The notes: generated by a model from the letters alone, not told the origin. A DNA stretch of 64,000 nt from JAGQPD01 sp020426865 (GCA_041399065.1 JAWKTN010000002.1:124001-188000), one strand, 5' to 3'; shown: positions 7,981 to 18,600, counted from the first letter of the stretch. Translations and numbers: made by a program.

Positions 7981-9015
7981 TTACAATTGCTTGCCGACGT
8001 CGCGACCGGTGCCCTGAGCCATCAACGCCCGTTTGGCCCGCCGGTACCGCCCAACCGCATCCCTCACACTCGCTGGCAAGTCCCGTTCAAATCGCAACTC
8101 GGTGCCCTGCCCTACGACCTGATACAACCAGTTGTCAGGAATCTTGGCGTCAACCAACCGCAATTCATGGGCAAACGTCGGCCGACTGTTTCGCTCGATC
8201 GCCTTCCGGTGAACGGACGCTTGCCGCAACAAGTCCGCTTCGGCACGCTCGAAGTCCACTGCCAACCGCTTGGCGTCCATGTCGCCGTCCAAATGCAATG
8301 CCACCAAGAATGCCGTCGCGCCACACGAAAAGCGATCCTTGCCGCTCTCCCCCGTAGCCTGACATACAATCTGCACCAGGTCTCCCCGCCACTGCCGTGG
8401 TACTCGCCATATGATCGAATATTCGCGAGCCCCCTCCAAGGACGTTTGCGAATTCGGATGCAACTTGTAATACACCCCCATCCCCCGAGACGTCGTTCCC
8501 GACGCCGCTAACAACTCCTGCGGCGGCAACAATTCGTAGCGGACCGTGTCCAGATTTCGCTGCGAATTCGAACCGCCTAGCTCGCCATGAACATAACTCG
8601 GATAGCTGCCCGAAACCGACAAACTTTGCCCATCGCTCTGCTCAGCTGTTCGCTCGACATGCACGCCCCCGGCAACCTCCGATGCCAAAACCGTCTGCGG
8701 TAGAAAATCAGCAACCCGCAGCGTACTCTGCACACTCTCAATGCGAAACAATAATTCCTGCACCAACTCGCTATCACCCGCCGCAACCAGCGGCGAAATG
8801 TGAAAGCGGGTCTCGATCAGCTTCTCATCCCCCCCCGCCGTCGCCGCCTCCGGAGGCGTGACATCGCTACATGCCAGCACATGTTCCACATCAAACCGTA
8901 CCTGCGGTGCAGCCGCAGTCGCGCAGGTGCCGGCACAGGCCACCGCGGCACCGAGCACGACGAGATACCCCGCGCTGGCAGTGACAGCATCGCGCGCAAG
9001 AATGGCTCCGTCCAT
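7981..9015 (-). CDS. Exported protein of unknown function
   Basis: A 344-residue protein not recognised. The chosen ATG at 9015 has TGAGGA a few bases upstream and gives an N-terminus with a hydrophobic signal-like stretch (AGYLVVLGAAVACAGTCATAAA). Upstream in-frame starts (ATG at 9033, TTG at 9078) are possible. The mature part is beta-rich with ETRFHISPLVAAG and YSIIWRVPRQWRGDLVQIVCQATG, then an Arg/Lys-rich helical C-terminus. No catalytic motif. It is convergent with leuB, whose stop is 46 bases away. It is probably an envelope protein; expression looks independent. Confidence 0.65.
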   Translation of the reverse strand: MDGAILARDAVTASAGYLVVLGAAVACAGTCATAAAPQVRFDVEHVLACSDVTPPEAATAGGDEKLIETRFHISPLVAAGDSELVQELLFRIESVQSTLRVADFLPQTVLASEVAGGVHVERTAEQSDGQSLSVSGSYPSYVHGELGGSNSQRNLDTVRYELLPPQELLAASGTTSRGMGVYYKLHPNSQTSLEGAREYSIIWRVPRQWRGDLVQIVCQATGESGKDRFSCGATAFLVALHLDGDMDAKRLAVDFERAEADLLRQASVHRKAIERNSRPTFAHELRLVDAKIPDNWLYQVVGQGTELRFERDLPASVRDAVGRYRRAKRALMAQGTGRDVGKQL

Positions 9016-9171
9016 CGTCCTCAACCCCCACATTCGTAAGATGTGACGGACTTGCGGCTGAAATGGATTATTCAGCAATCCCCACAGCCACCAAGTCTCT
9101 TTCCGTAATCACCGCAATGAATCTTAGGAGTGCGGCAATGGGAGTCAAGCAACAAAAATCGGATTCAGAGA

Positions 9172-9984
9172 TTATTTCGATTGCCGCTTGAGCAATTCAA
9201 GTTCGGCGCGCAGCCGAGCCACTTCGGCTTCGGCCGCCAAGCGCGCTTTGTGCTCTTGCCGTCGAGCTTGCTCCTCACGATGCCGGGCTTGCTCTTCACG
9301 ATGCCGGGCTTCTTCTTCACGATGCCGGGCTTCTTCTTCGCGATGCCGGGCTTCGATCTCAATCTCAGCTCGTTCGGCGGGCGTCAGCAATCGTTGACCG
9401 GTGTCCATACGGTAGAACTGCAACTCGTCGTCTTCCACGATCAATTTCAAACCTAGCTCGTCGCTAATCAACGAACCGTCGTCATCGGGTTCGATCTGCA
9501 CATATTGATCGTCGCGTAAGCGGTGTCCCTGCAAGGGTGGATCCAAGTAGTCCTGTTCTGGATCGTACATAAAGTACTCGGGAATTCGCAAATGTGCGTA
9601 CAGTTGTGGCTTGAAGCCGACATCACGTTTTTTCGTTTTCTTGGATGTCGTTTCGATCACGACGTCGGGCACTTTACGTTCCGCCCAGGTCAAGAAGACG
9701 CGACGTGGGCCGGGAGCGATACCTTTGGCGACGAACGCGTCGGGCACGATGAACTTCTTTGGATTGCCTTCTTCGTAATAGAGGAGCAAATCCCCTGTGA
9801 CATAGACTTGCTGACCACAATAGTACGCCTTCAGCAATTCGATATGTCGAAACATCGCATCACGATGCAGGTCGGTTTCACCCATCGGACGTCCATCAGA
9901 TTCTGGGTATTCGACCTTCGACACGTCAATAGTTGACATCATCGCACTCGCAGAGAGAGGCCTACGGATAAGAGCGTTCGACAT
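9172..9984 (-). CDS. Uma2-family (DUF820) nuclease-like protein with coiled-coil tail
   Basis: A 270-residue protein. Residues ~35-170 match the Uma2/DUF820 restriction-endonuclease-like fold: YVTGDLLLYYEEGNPKKFIVPDAFVAKG supplies a PD motif, and VPDVVIETTSKKTKKRD the ExTSKxTxxxD segment. The fold is common and expanded in planctomycetes and cyanobacteria; its biological role is unknown. Residues ~195-268 form a long coiled coil made of near-identical ARHREEE/Q heptads and an alanine/leucine-rich end, which should drive oligomerisation. The gene stands alone; an alternative start is MMSTIDVSK 14-15 codons in. Confidence 0.85.
   Translation of the reverse strand: MSNALIRRPLSASAMMSTIDVSKVEYPESDGRPMGETDLHRDAMFRHIELLKAYYCGQQVYVTGDLLLYYEEGNPKKFIVPDAFVAKGIAPGPRRVFLTWAERKVPDVVIETTSKKTKKRDVGFKPQLYAHLRIPEYFMYDPEQDYLDPPLQGHRLRDDQYVQIEPDDDGSLISDELGLKLIVEDDELQFYRMDTGQRLLTPAERAEIEIEARHREEEARHREEEARHREEQARHREEQARRQEHKARLAAEAEVARLRAELELLKRQSK
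9270..9354 (-). repeat. 21-bp tandem repeat encoding coiled-coil heptads
   Basis: The unit containing CGATGCCGGGCTT recurs exactly every 21 bases (9278, 9299, 9320, 9341) inside the Uma2-like gene. Each unit encodes one ARHREEE/Q heptad, so unit gain or loss would lengthen the coiled coil without a frameshift. Confidence 0.9.
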
Positions 9985-10039
9985 CCCTGACGCCCACCAT
10001 TGGCTATCGTACGCGAAAAGAGCCCGGTTGCCAATACCC

Positions 10040-10777
10040 TCAGGGGGTCACTAGCAATGTTTCCAAGGTCGAGATTTCCCGGTGACCGTGCCCTGCCGCT
10101 ACGGGGGCGTTGCCGGGGCGCACGGCCAGGGCCGTGCGCATCCCTGCTACTTGCGCCGCATCCAGTTCCGCTACAACGTCGCTGACGAACAACACGGAAC
10201 CGTAAGCCGTGTTCATGTCACTGCCAATCGCACGATACGAAGCGGCCTCGCGTTTCGGCCCCGTTGTCGTGTCATAATGTCCGCGCAACAACGGCAACAA
10301 GTTTCCAAACTTGGTGTGACCGAAAAACAACTTTTGAGCTTGAACGCTCCCCGACGAGTAGATTCGCACGTCTACGCCTTGCGATTGCCATGCATGCAGC
10401 GCAGGTGGCACATCATCATAGACGTCGGCAACCAACTGCCCCGATTCAAATCCTGCTTTCCAGATCATCCCCTGCAGCTGCTTCAGGCCGGTTGCCTTGA
10501 CGTCGCCGTCCATCAGCCCAATGACATGCTGTTGCAGGAAGAGACAACCGTCGGACACAGCGACATTTTCCTGTTGGATCCAATCCTCCCACGACGCGGT
10601 TCCCGCGTCCTGCGCAAATTGTTCGCGTACCGGGATCATGGCTGAGTCTTCCCAGTGATCCGACAGGTAGCCCGACAAATGCCGCCGCACGTACGGAAAC
10701 ATTACATCGTAGACAAAACTGACGGACGACGTCGTCCCCTCAATATCCAGCAGGACCCCCTGCAATGGCAACATCAT
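10040..10777 (-). CDS. mtnC: Acireductone synthase (enolase-phosphatase E1)
   Basis: A HAD-superfamily enzyme that enolises and dephosphorylates 2,3-diketo-5-methylthiopentyl-1-phosphate to acireductone in methionine salvage. At 245 residues it has the family length. The N-terminal VLLDIEGTTSSVSFVYDVMFPY carries the HAD motif I with the E1-specific IEGTTS. YSSGSVQAQKLFFGHT is motif II, and VLFVSDVVAELDAAQVAGM the motif III/IV end. Its start overlaps the stop of mtnD by four bases (ATGA), so the pair is translationally coupled. It is last in the mtnB-mtnD-mtnC minus-strand order. Confidence 0.96.
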   Translation of the reverse strand: MMLPLQGVLLDIEGTTSSVSFVYDVMFPYVRRHLSGYLSDHWEDSAMIPVREQFAQDAGTASWEDWIQQENVAVSDGCLFLQQHVIGLMDGDVKATGLKQLQGMIWKAGFESGQLVADVYDDVPPALHAWQSQGVDVRIYSSGSVQAQKLFFGHTKFGNLLPLLRGHYDTTTGPKREAASYRAIGSDMNTAYGSVLFVSDVVAELDAAQVAGMRTALAVRPGNAPVAAGHGHREISTLETLLVTP

Positions 10778-11358
10778 GGCAACTTGACCACCGGATCGAT
10801 ATCCGCCTGTCGCTGGATATACCCCGGTCCCCAGCAGACCGGCGTGTATTCTTCGTGCACGCCACCATCGACGTAATGCGCCGTCCAGCCCGACGGATCT
10901 TGAAACAAGCGAATGCAGCGAATCGTCCGATCATCGCATAAATCGAACCAGTGCTTGGTCCCTTTTGGTACGTTGATCAAATCACCGCTCTCCACCAGTA
11001 CGCCAAACACCGGACCGTTCTCGGGGTGAATGTGAAACACACCCTTCCCCTTCACGGTGAACCGCACCTCGTCTTCGGAATGGGTGTGTTCCTTATTGAA
11101 CTTATTGAGCATGGCATCCAAACCTGGCGTTTCGGGGGTGACGTTGATCACGTCCGCCGTAACGAAGCCGCCTTTATTCTTCAGGCGTTCGATTTCCGGT
11201 TCATACGCCGACAATATCTCCTCATTGGTCGCGTCGACACCAATCCGTCCTTCGACATCCCAGTTTTCGTACCAGATGCCAAACGGCGTGAGAAAGTCGC
11301 GAATCTCCTGCACGTCGGTCAACGTACGTCCCTCGTCTTGAATGGTAACCGTCGCCAT
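10774..11358 (-). CDS. mtnD: Acireductone dioxygenase
   Basis: A cupin-fold metalloenzyme that oxidises acireductone to the methionine precursor 4-methylthio-2-oxobutyrate (with Fe) or to an off-pathway product (with Ni). The start at 11358 gives MATVTIQDEG and a 194-residue protein of normal length; an upstream in-frame Met would add 29 unrelated residues. Metal ligands are visible as His91, His93 and Glu97 (HTHSEDEVRF) plus His136 (PKGTKHWFD). The gene lies between mtnB and mtnC, 126 bases after mtnB, and shares a 4-base overlap with mtnC. Confidence 0.96.
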   Translation of the reverse strand: MATVTIQDEGRTLTDVQEIRDFLTPFGIWYENWDVEGRIGVDATNEEILSAYEPEIERLKNKGGFVTADVINVTPETPGLDAMLNKFNKEHTHSEDEVRFTVKGKGVFHIHPENGPVFGVLVESGDLINVPKGTKHWFDLCDDRTIRCIRLFQDPSGWTAHYVDGGVHEEYTPVCWGPGYIQRQADIDPVVKLP

Positions 11359-11484
11359 TGGTCCAAGTCCCCCTGTTACTGGAATGTGGAGCTTTAATGT
11401 GGATCTTTTCCGTCCAACCGCAGCCGAGACGCCATCTGTGTGCATATGTGTGCATACGTACCTATCCCGGCAAGTGATATCCGA

Positions 11485-12177
11485 CTAGCATTTCCCTGTA
11501 AGCATGACGCGCCGCCCCAGCACTTCGAATAGGAACTCGAAAATCTCGATATGCCGGCGCGCCTCGTCGACGTCACGTCCCCAAGTATACAATCCGTGCC
11601 TGCGAATCAAGTATCCATGTGCCAACGATCGCGGATCATCTCGCCAACGCCGACTCAACTGCTCGGCCAACACCGGGATGTCCTGCGTATTTTCCACAAT
11701 CAACAACCGGTAGTCTGTCTCGTGCGTCGCAATGCCGCTAAGACCTTTAAGCATTTCATAGCCTTCGATCGACAAGAATCCTTGCTCGAAATAAAGGTCC
11801 GACAGTAGCGTCCCCCAAGTGGAGTGGGTATGAAGCACCGCATTGACGTGTGGGTTTTCACGCACGCAAGCAACATGCAACAACGTTTCGGCGGAACTTT
11901 TGGGCTGATTCGACCAGGCCGGCAGGCCGCTGTCATCCACCACGACAAAGTCGTCGCGCGTCAATTGGCCTTTGTCTTTGCCGCTGGCCGTGACAAGCAA
12001 CTGCACTGGGTCGCGCTGCAGAACAACACTGTAGTTGCTGCTTGTACCGACCGACCATCCTCGCTGATAAAAGAGCGCGCCAACCTCACGTAGCGAATCG
12101 ATCTCGGGGCGGACGCCGTGGAGACGATTTTCGATGGACTCGGCATCGCTGGCCATGCTGTTGGTGGAAATTGTCAT
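11485..12177 (-). CDS. mtnB: Methylthioribulose-1-phosphate dehydratase
   Basis: A class II aldolase-fold zinc enzyme that dehydrates 5-methylthioribulose-1-phosphate in methionine salvage. At 230 residues it is slightly longer than average. Family motifs in order: GTSSNYSVVL (phosphate-binding region), LVTASGKDKGQL, VLHTHSTWGTLLS with the His-x-His zinc ligands, SIEGYEMLKGLSG with the catalytic Glu, and RRHGLYTWGRDVDEARRHIEIFEFLFE with the third His. It is the first gene of the mtnB-mtnD-mtnC run. mtnA, mtnK and mtnN/P are not in the window. Confidence 0.95.
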   Translation of the reverse strand: MTISTNSMASDAESIENRLHGVRPEIDSLREVGALFYQRGWSVGTSSNYSVVLQRDPVQLLVTASGKDKGQLTRDDFVVVDDSGLPAWSNQPKSSAETLLHVACVRENPHVNAVLHTHSTWGTLLSDLYFEQGFLSIEGYEMLKGLSGIATHETDYRLLIVENTQDIPVLAEQLSRRWRDDPRSLAHGYLIRRHGLYTWGRDVDEARRHIEIFEFLFEVLGRRVMLTGKC

Positions 12178-12221
12178 TCGTCACGGACCCCTTCGGCTGT
12201 CGTCCCCTTACCTGTCGTCCC

Positions 12222-12797
12222 CTAGCTGTGCATCCGCGGATAATCGTCGCCTTCGGCGATGATCTGAGCTTCTTTTTCCGCCAGATACAGCAGTCGTTCC
12301 CGTACCTCGTCGGCCGATGCATACGCTTGTGCGAGCCGCACATAAGTGGCGTGGTGCCGAGCCTCGGATTCGAACAGACTTCCGTAAAAGTCAGCCAATT
12401 CCCTATCACTTACGTGATCGCGCAACCGCGAAAACCGTTCGCAACTGCGGGCCTCAATCAATCCGGCGATCAACAACCGGTCCACCGCCCGCTGCGGCTC
12501 ATCACGCCGCACGTACTCATGGAGTCGACGACCGTATGTGCTCGGCTTCATCCGGCGAAAACGGATCTCGCGCCGCTTGAGAAGTGCTAACACCAAATGA
12601 AAGTGTTCGAGCTCTTCGTTAACGATCTCAGTCATCTCGCGACAGAGCTCTTCGTTTTCCACGTAGGCGACCAGCAGCCCCATCGCGGTGCCGGCAGCCT
12701 TCTTTTCGCAATGCGCATGGTCGATCAGGACCTCTTCGAGCCCTTCATCGACTTGTTGCAGCCAACGATCAGCGGTATCCGACGCCAGACTAAGCAT
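12222..12797 (-). CDS. miaE: tRNA 2-methylthio-N6-isopentenyladenosine hydroxylase
   Basis: A diiron, ferritin-like monooxygenase that hydroxylates the isopentenyl group of ms2i6A37 in tRNA. The ATG at 12797 gives 191 residues starting MLSLASDTADRWLQQVD; a TTG 12 codons upstream is less likely. Four-helix carboxylate/His iron ligands are visible: EEVLIDHAHCEKKAAG, NEELEHFHLVLALL, IEARSCERFSRL and ESEARHHATYVRLA. It follows the start of mtnB by 45 bases on the same strand (miaE lies upstream in transcription), so it may share a promoter with the salvage genes. Confidence 0.93.
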   Translation of the reverse strand: MLSLASDTADRWLQQVDEGLEEVLIDHAHCEKKAAGTAMGLLVAYVENEELCREMTEIVNEELEHFHLVLALLKRREIRFRRMKPSTYGRRLHEYVRRDEPQRAVDRLLIAGLIEARSCERFSRLRDHVSDRELADFYGSLFESEARHHATYVRLAQAYASADEVRERLLYLAEKEAQIIAEGDDYPRMHS

Positions 12798-13039
12798 GTT
12801 CAGATGATACAACGTGTGCAACTTGCCTGGCAAGTGTTGGTCCAGCCCATCGGCGGCACGGACAGATTACCCTGGGTAATTTCCCAGGCAATACGTAGTC
12901 GCAGCGAGATGGTTGCGCATGTGCGGTGATTGCCGGTGCCGGCCGGAACGCGTACATTGAACACTTTCGTGTGAGATGGCACCTCGATTTGGGGTCCATG
13001 GGATTCGATCGATTTCGGCGAAAGAAGAAGGGAACTACC

Positions 13040-14140
13040 ATGTCTGGACCGGTCGGTGTCGGCCTGATTGGCTCGCAATTCGTAAGCACCATCCACGCGC
13101 GCTCCTTGAGCCACTGCGCCGACGCACGGATGCTGGCCGTTGCGTCACCGACCCCGGGCAACGCCGACCGTTTGGCCCGTGAGTTCACCATCGGCGACAG
13201 TTACCTCGACTACCGGCAAATCATCGACCGCGACGACATCGACATGGTCGTTATTGGCATCCCCAATCATCTGCACTGCCAAGTCACTTGCGAGGCCGCT
13301 GCGGCCGGCAAGCATATCGTGCTCGAAAAGCCCATGTGTTTGACGCTCGACGAAGCCGATCAAATGATCGCCGCTTGCAACAAGCATGGCGTGAAACTGA
13401 TGTACGCCGAAGAGTTGTGCTTCACGCCTAAATACGTACGCATGAAACAACTGCTAGACGAAGGAGCCCTCGGTCAACCAACACTGTTGAAGCAACTGGA
13501 AAAACACGACGGCCCCCATTCCGCACACTTTTGGGATGTCGATCGTTCCGGCGGTGGCGTCGCCATGGATATGGGATGCCATGCCATCCAGTTCTTCCGC
13601 TGGATGCTAAATAACGCCCCGATCAAATCGGTCTATGCCCAGATGGACCTGCAGGTCCACACCGACAAGACCCAAGGGGACGATAACGCATTGATCATTC
13701 TGGAATTCGAAGGCGGTGTCACGGCTTTGGCGGAAGAAAGTTGGAGCAAGCTCGGTGGCATGGACGATCGCGCGGAAATTTATGGCTCGAAAGGAGTCGC
13801 CCACGCCGACCTGCTGCGCGGCAATGCCATTCACACGTACTCGCTCCCCGGCTACGGCTACGCCGTCGAGAAAGCGGGTAGCACTCAAGGCTGGTCGTTC
13901 ACGATCTACGAAGAAGAATGGAACTATGGCTTCCACCAAGAGATGGCGCATTTCGTTGATTGTGTGAAGAACGACAAGGTGCCACTCGTCACCGGTCACG
14001 ACGGCCGCGCCGTGCTGGAAGTCCTCTTCGCCGCCTACGAATCCGCCGCCTCCGGTCGAAAAGTCTTGCTGCCGTTTACACCATCGAAAGGCGACAAACC
14101 CATCGATCCTTGGCTCCGAGCACGAAAGGGGAACGCGTAG
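13040..14140 (+). CDS. Gfo/Idh/MocA-family NAD(P)-dependent oxidoreductase
   Basis: A 366-residue two-domain oxidoreductase. The N-terminal Rossmann domain begins VGVGLIGSQFVSTIHARSL, followed by the signature HIVLEKPMCLTLDEADQMI with the catalytic-region EKP. The C-terminal alpha/beta domain includes GGGVAMDMGCHAIQFFRWML with the Asp-x3-His pattern of the family. The start at 13040 is supported by AAGAAGGGA ten bases upstream and by alignment of the Rossmann motif; an earlier in-frame ATG would add 38 residues. The family acts on sugars, inositols and related alcohols; the substrate here cannot be told. It is divergent from miaE. Confidence 0.92.
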   Translation: MSGPVGVGLIGSQFVSTIHARSLSHCADARMLAVASPTPGNADRLAREFTIGDSYLDYRQIIDRDDIDMVVIGIPNHLHCQVTCEAAAAGKHIVLEKPMCLTLDEADQMIAACNKHGVKLMYAEELCFTPKYVRMKQLLDEGALGQPTLLKQLEKHDGPHSAHFWDVDRSGGGVAMDMGCHAIQFFRWMLNNAPIKSVYAQMDLQVHTDKTQGDDNALIILEFEGGVTALAEESWSKLGGMDDRAEIYGSKGVAHADLLRGNAIHTYSLPGYGYAVEKAGSTQGWSFTIYEEEWNYGFHQEMAHFVDCVKNDKVPLVTGHDGRAVLEVLFAAYESAASGRKVLLPFTPSKGDKPIDPWLRARKGNA

Positions 14141-14232
14141 CTCGACCTTTCCGAGTCGAGCGGGTTACGAGTAACGCGATTCGGCAGACCGTTGTCGATC
14201 TATCGGGCCGATGCGGTGTCATCTACTCGGTC

Positions 14233-14592
14233 TTATTGACGGTAATAGTTCTTTCGATACCCGGCAGATCCATCGTCTTCATTGTAACGCTCCGCAAGTG
14301 CTTCAGAGCAAATCTGCCACATGGGGTTTTCGGTAGTTTGAGGTCTCGGCAGCAGCCAATCTCGTTTCTCTGAGTATTCCGTACCTGTCTTTCCCGGACA
14401 GTATGGGCGCGAAGTCTGTGAGGACCGAACAGCACAATATCCATCCGTGAATAGGAGCAAGTCTCGTTCGGGGGTTTTGGCGAGCAAAACGAGAGCCGTC
14501 GCATACTGGCTGCCCGCAACTAAACCTTCAAGATCGGGCAAAAAGGTACATTCAAGGTAGACCCCTCTGCCAAAACGATTGTTGTGGAACAC
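14233..14592 (-). CDS. Unrecognised protein, probably 5'-truncated
   Basis: The frame has good coding character (ALVLLAKTPERDLLLFTDGYC; ending AERYNEDDGSAGYRKNYYRQ) but begins only with GTG, and the coding-like sequence continues about 13 codons upstream (GFRTDIPNPQAVFHNN) to a stop without an ATG. This suggests a C-terminal remnant of a larger gene. No family recognised. It lies at the start of a low-gene-density stretch before the giant gene, with a transposase scrap nearby. Confidence 0.4.
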   Translation of the reverse strand: MFHNNRFGRGVYLECTFLPDLEGLVAGSQYATALVLLAKTPERDLLLFTDGYCAVRSSQTSRPYCPGKTGTEYSEKRDWLLPRPQTTENPMWQICSEALAERYNEDDGSAGYRKNYYRQ

Positions 14593-15146
14593 GGCTTGAG
14601 GATTTGGAATGTCAGTTCGGAAACCACCTTAGTCTTATTGGATTGACGGCCGCAGGCGAAGTTGAGTGAAAGAATCGTCCATTGTCCAACGTATCAAACT
14701 GGCTAACGATTTGATTGCTGGGTACGACATCGATCCGGGACGTAGCACGACTCAGTGCGTTGTTTGGGGGAGGGCAAACAGAGGCCAACAACGCTTCAAC
14801 AAAACGACTTCTCGTTTCTCGTCGAGTAGGAGAATCCGCGCGGTGAACTAGTCTGCTTGAAGCGGTTGGGCGAAGGGGTCACTTGGCCAGACTCATTTGT
14901 CATATTGTATTTGGTTCATTCCGTCCCGACGCTCATGTTCGCAATCGTCCTTCGTAGGTTATCCGTGTGCGGTTTTCGATTATCTGGAAGTGACAATTCG
15001 ACTTGAGATCGGAAGCAGCAGCAGCCAACTAACCATTCTCGCTGCTCACAACCAAGGAAATGCGATCGCCTGACCGAGGCGATCGCACTTGCTTGTAGAC
15101 ACGTCGAGCCAGTGAGTCATCACCCGATTCAACTTGCCCAGCCGCA
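14593..15146. other. Gene-poor stretch
   Basis: About 550 bases with no convincing coding frame on either strand, no tRNA and no strong hairpin. It is flanked by two gene remnants, so it is probably decayed sequence. Confidence 0.5.
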
Positions 15147-15401
15147 TCAGATTGCTACCAACCAGGCATTTTGCATCTGCTCATTATTAGCATATCCAAG
15201 CGTCTGCCGAACATAATAATGAAGTCCAACACCCTTCCCGCGGTGCATATGGCAGCCCCTTCTTACCATCGCGGCTGTACCCTCGCTTAATGAGCCGTCC
15301 TCCCGATGGGTGTGCCGCAGCAAGTGCGTGACATAGGTCTTGCCTTTATACGATTTGGTAATGGTTGCGATCTGTACGGCGTGCTTGTCATGCTTACTCA
15401 C
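15147..15401 (-). pseudogene. N-terminal scrap of a transposase-like gene
   Basis: The first ~28 residues (VQIATITKSYKGKTYVTHLL then RHTHREDGSL) match the usual opening of IS1634-type or related transposases: a short strand, GKTY, HLLR-x-YREDG. After that the frame loses resemblance and ends 84 residues in, and no further transposase core is visible downstream. No inverted repeats were identified. It is best read as an insertion-sequence remnant next to the 3' end of the giant gene. Confidence 0.4.
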
Positions 15402-15619
15402 GCCCCTTGTTTAGCGAGTTACGGAATCGGGCGCAACCCCTCTAATGGGTTGTTTCGGTGGCTACTTTCGATCCTTGGTCCATTCCGCTACCACCGGAAA
15501 GGGCTGATCATGAAAACCCCACTTTCTGGCTACAACTGGCAATATGTACATGCACACAATTACCGAAACTCTCAGGAAAACGTGGGTGAATCGCTCGCAA
15601 CCCCCGGTAAAAGCTCAGG

Positions 15620-18600
15620 TTAAATCGCAGAACTGTGTCGTTGTCTGCTTTTGTGTCCAGATGCTGACCGGAACGTTATCGAATGATCGCTCGATGCATC
15701 ATCAGATTGCGAAGCGAAATACGACAATGCGAAAGCAACGTCTCTAGCCGCATCGGCCGCAACATTCGTGTCAGTGCGGAACCGGGGGTGGCAACGATCA
15801 CAACTGGTACGTTGGACAATTGTTGTCAACTGAGTTGCTTCTATCACCCCAATTGCCTGTGTCGAGGAGTTGCCAAAATGATCTTTCCAGATTGTATAGT
15901 CGGCGGCATTCACCCGGCCGTCGCGATTGCCGTCGGCGTTCAAGAGCAGGTTCGATCCGAAACCATCTTTCCAAATCGTGTAGTCCGCCGCATCGACAAC
16001 GCCGTTCCAGTTATAGTCTCCCGACAACGGCTGCACCAATTGGTGCACGAGAAACACGACATCACCTAGCAACACAGTTCCGTCACCGTCCAGGTCAAAC
16101 GTGACATCGTTGCTAACTGTTTCCACCGCTGCGACTAACAAATTGAAATCGGCCAGCGAATAGGCTCCGTCTTGATCGAAATCGCCCGGTAATGGGTGCG
16201 GAGAATGGTCGTGAATGGCAAAGTGCCGCACATAGTCGCCTCCTTCGCCGCCGTCGCCATCGCCATCCAATTGCAATCCGGCCGTATCGTGAATGCTGCG
16301 ACTGGCACCACTGAAAATCGTCAATCGGTACTGACCGGCAGGCAAATCGCCTTGCTGCACGGTCAACGTAACGAAGGACTCACCCAGTACAAAACTCGGG
16401 CGTAGCGCGAACAGCAAATCATCGCCATCGCCAAAGATTTGGTTCGGGCCACTTTGCCGCAGTTCGTAAACTGCGTCCGCGTCTGCATCAATGAAGTTGA
16501 TCTCTTCGGTGAAATGCACAATCAACTCATTGGTGGACTCAAACTGGTCGCCAAATCCAATCGCCACTGTTGTGGCTGCTTCGATAACAGCGGGTGGGAT
16601 TGCGTCTTGGCTATCGCCACGAAATTCGAAAGCACCGATTTCGTTAATCCCGGGAACGAACCCGAACCGCAACGATTCAACATTTCCCAGATTGGTTTGC
16701 TCGTCGTAGCTAGATAGCAGGTAGGCTCGGCCGTTGCCAGACGAAATCCCCACCGTCGGCGTCAGATTCTGATTTCCGTCCCCATAGTGAAATTCGATCA
16801 ATCCGGAATCATAAAGCGTCACTGCAAAATTGACGTCGCCGTCGTCGGCGACATGCGTCGCGTCCCAGCGAATCGTGACTTGATCAACAAGCGATTCATC
16901 GATAAAGATGTCGTCACCCGATCCGGACGTGCGAAGATCGTCCCAAAGTGCGGCAATGCGGGGCCGCGAAATCAACTCGTCGGTGGTATTTGTGCCGTCG
17001 GTGGCATCTGCGGTTGTCCCAAACTGAAGCAATCCATTGGATGAAACTTCGACCGATGTGTACTCGTTCCCATAAAAAGGAAACGAGAACGGCAGCGCAA
17101 AAGTCCAGCGGTTGTTATCGGATCGCCAGCCCTGAGCGATCCCCGCCAAATCAGTAGACACCGACGTGTTCGTCTCTTGATAGTCCGACGCCCCCTGATT
17201 CGCAGTGCCGGGATCGTCCAGCCTCGGTGAACCCAACAGGTCAACGCGCCCAGCCAGCCAACTCTCGCCGGAATCAATCGCTGGCGAACCCTTTCGCAAG
17301 ACAAAATTGTCGTCCAGCCCGCCATCGTACCCGTCGCCGGTCGGATCCCAACCGAGCACGTTGTCGGCTCCATCGCGATCAATGAACAATGGATCACCTG
17401 CGAGGCTGTTCGGATCCAGCCCGGTGACGAATTGCCAGTCGAGCAGACCGGTTTGGTCGGTTTCATTCCAATAGCCAACCGAAACACCCGCGGCATTGGC
17501 CGTGTGGAACAGATTGCGATCACTGAAGAAGTCCGTCTGACTGTCGGCTTCGACGAAAACCAGATAACCCGAGTCGACCCAGAGGATGTTGCTCAGTAAT
17601 GAGACCCCTTCCGATTGCGCCTCGATGCGGACCGCATCTCCGACCGCCTGATATACAGTGTTATTGACCACCCGAGCACCCGGGCGAGCATTGTAGACCC
17701 GAATTCCTTGGTTGGTGTTGTCATAAGCCAGGTTGTCAGTAATCCTGCCACCGAAGTCGATCTGACCGGAAACACCCCAAATACCAACGGAATTTGAATA
17801 CGCAACATTTCGTTCGACGACACTGTTGTTTCGGGCGTAGATACCGACGACCGAGTTGTCGAAGACGCGATTGCCGATCGCGGTGCCGGGATTGCTGCTA
17901 TTGCCCAACAAAATGCCGTATTCATTCGCGTAAGATTCATTGCCTTCTCCGATCGCTCCGTTGTACAGCCAAATCCCGTATCGCGTATTTCCGTGGACAG
18001 AATTTGAATCGACCAGTATGGGTCCGCCGGCTACGATTCCGTCACTGGCATTATCATAGACGCTGTTTGAGACGACCGAGGCAGAGATCGGCGTGTTCGT
18101 TGATTTTGTGATGGAAATGCCGACATTGTTGCCGAATATCTCATTTCGTTCGGCCAGGAACTCGTCCGAAGCACCGAGTGAAACGACGACTCCCATGTTG
18201 GTGTTATCGTAGATCGTATTGCCGATAATCACGGCACCGCCACCGGTGACATTGATTCCGCGCGATAGATCGTGAATGCGGCTGGATCGTATCGTGGTGT
18301 CATCTCCCGTCACGACAACGCCGTCGAAGTTGCCCGAGCTTGTATCGTAGACCTCGCTCTGATCGATCACCCAACCATCGTTACCGGCGGCAATCTGAAT
18401 CTGCTCACGGAAGTTATCGTAGACGCGGGAACGCCGGATCTGAACGCCATCGCTGTCCGCCTCAAGAGCCGCCACGATTCCCTGATACCCACCGGTGATA
18501 TCCAAGTTGTCGAAGATTACCTCGTCCGCGCCCGCCAAATTAAACACAACCTCACCGTTGGTGGTACTTCCCCGAGAGATCACAGTCGCATGATCGACCT

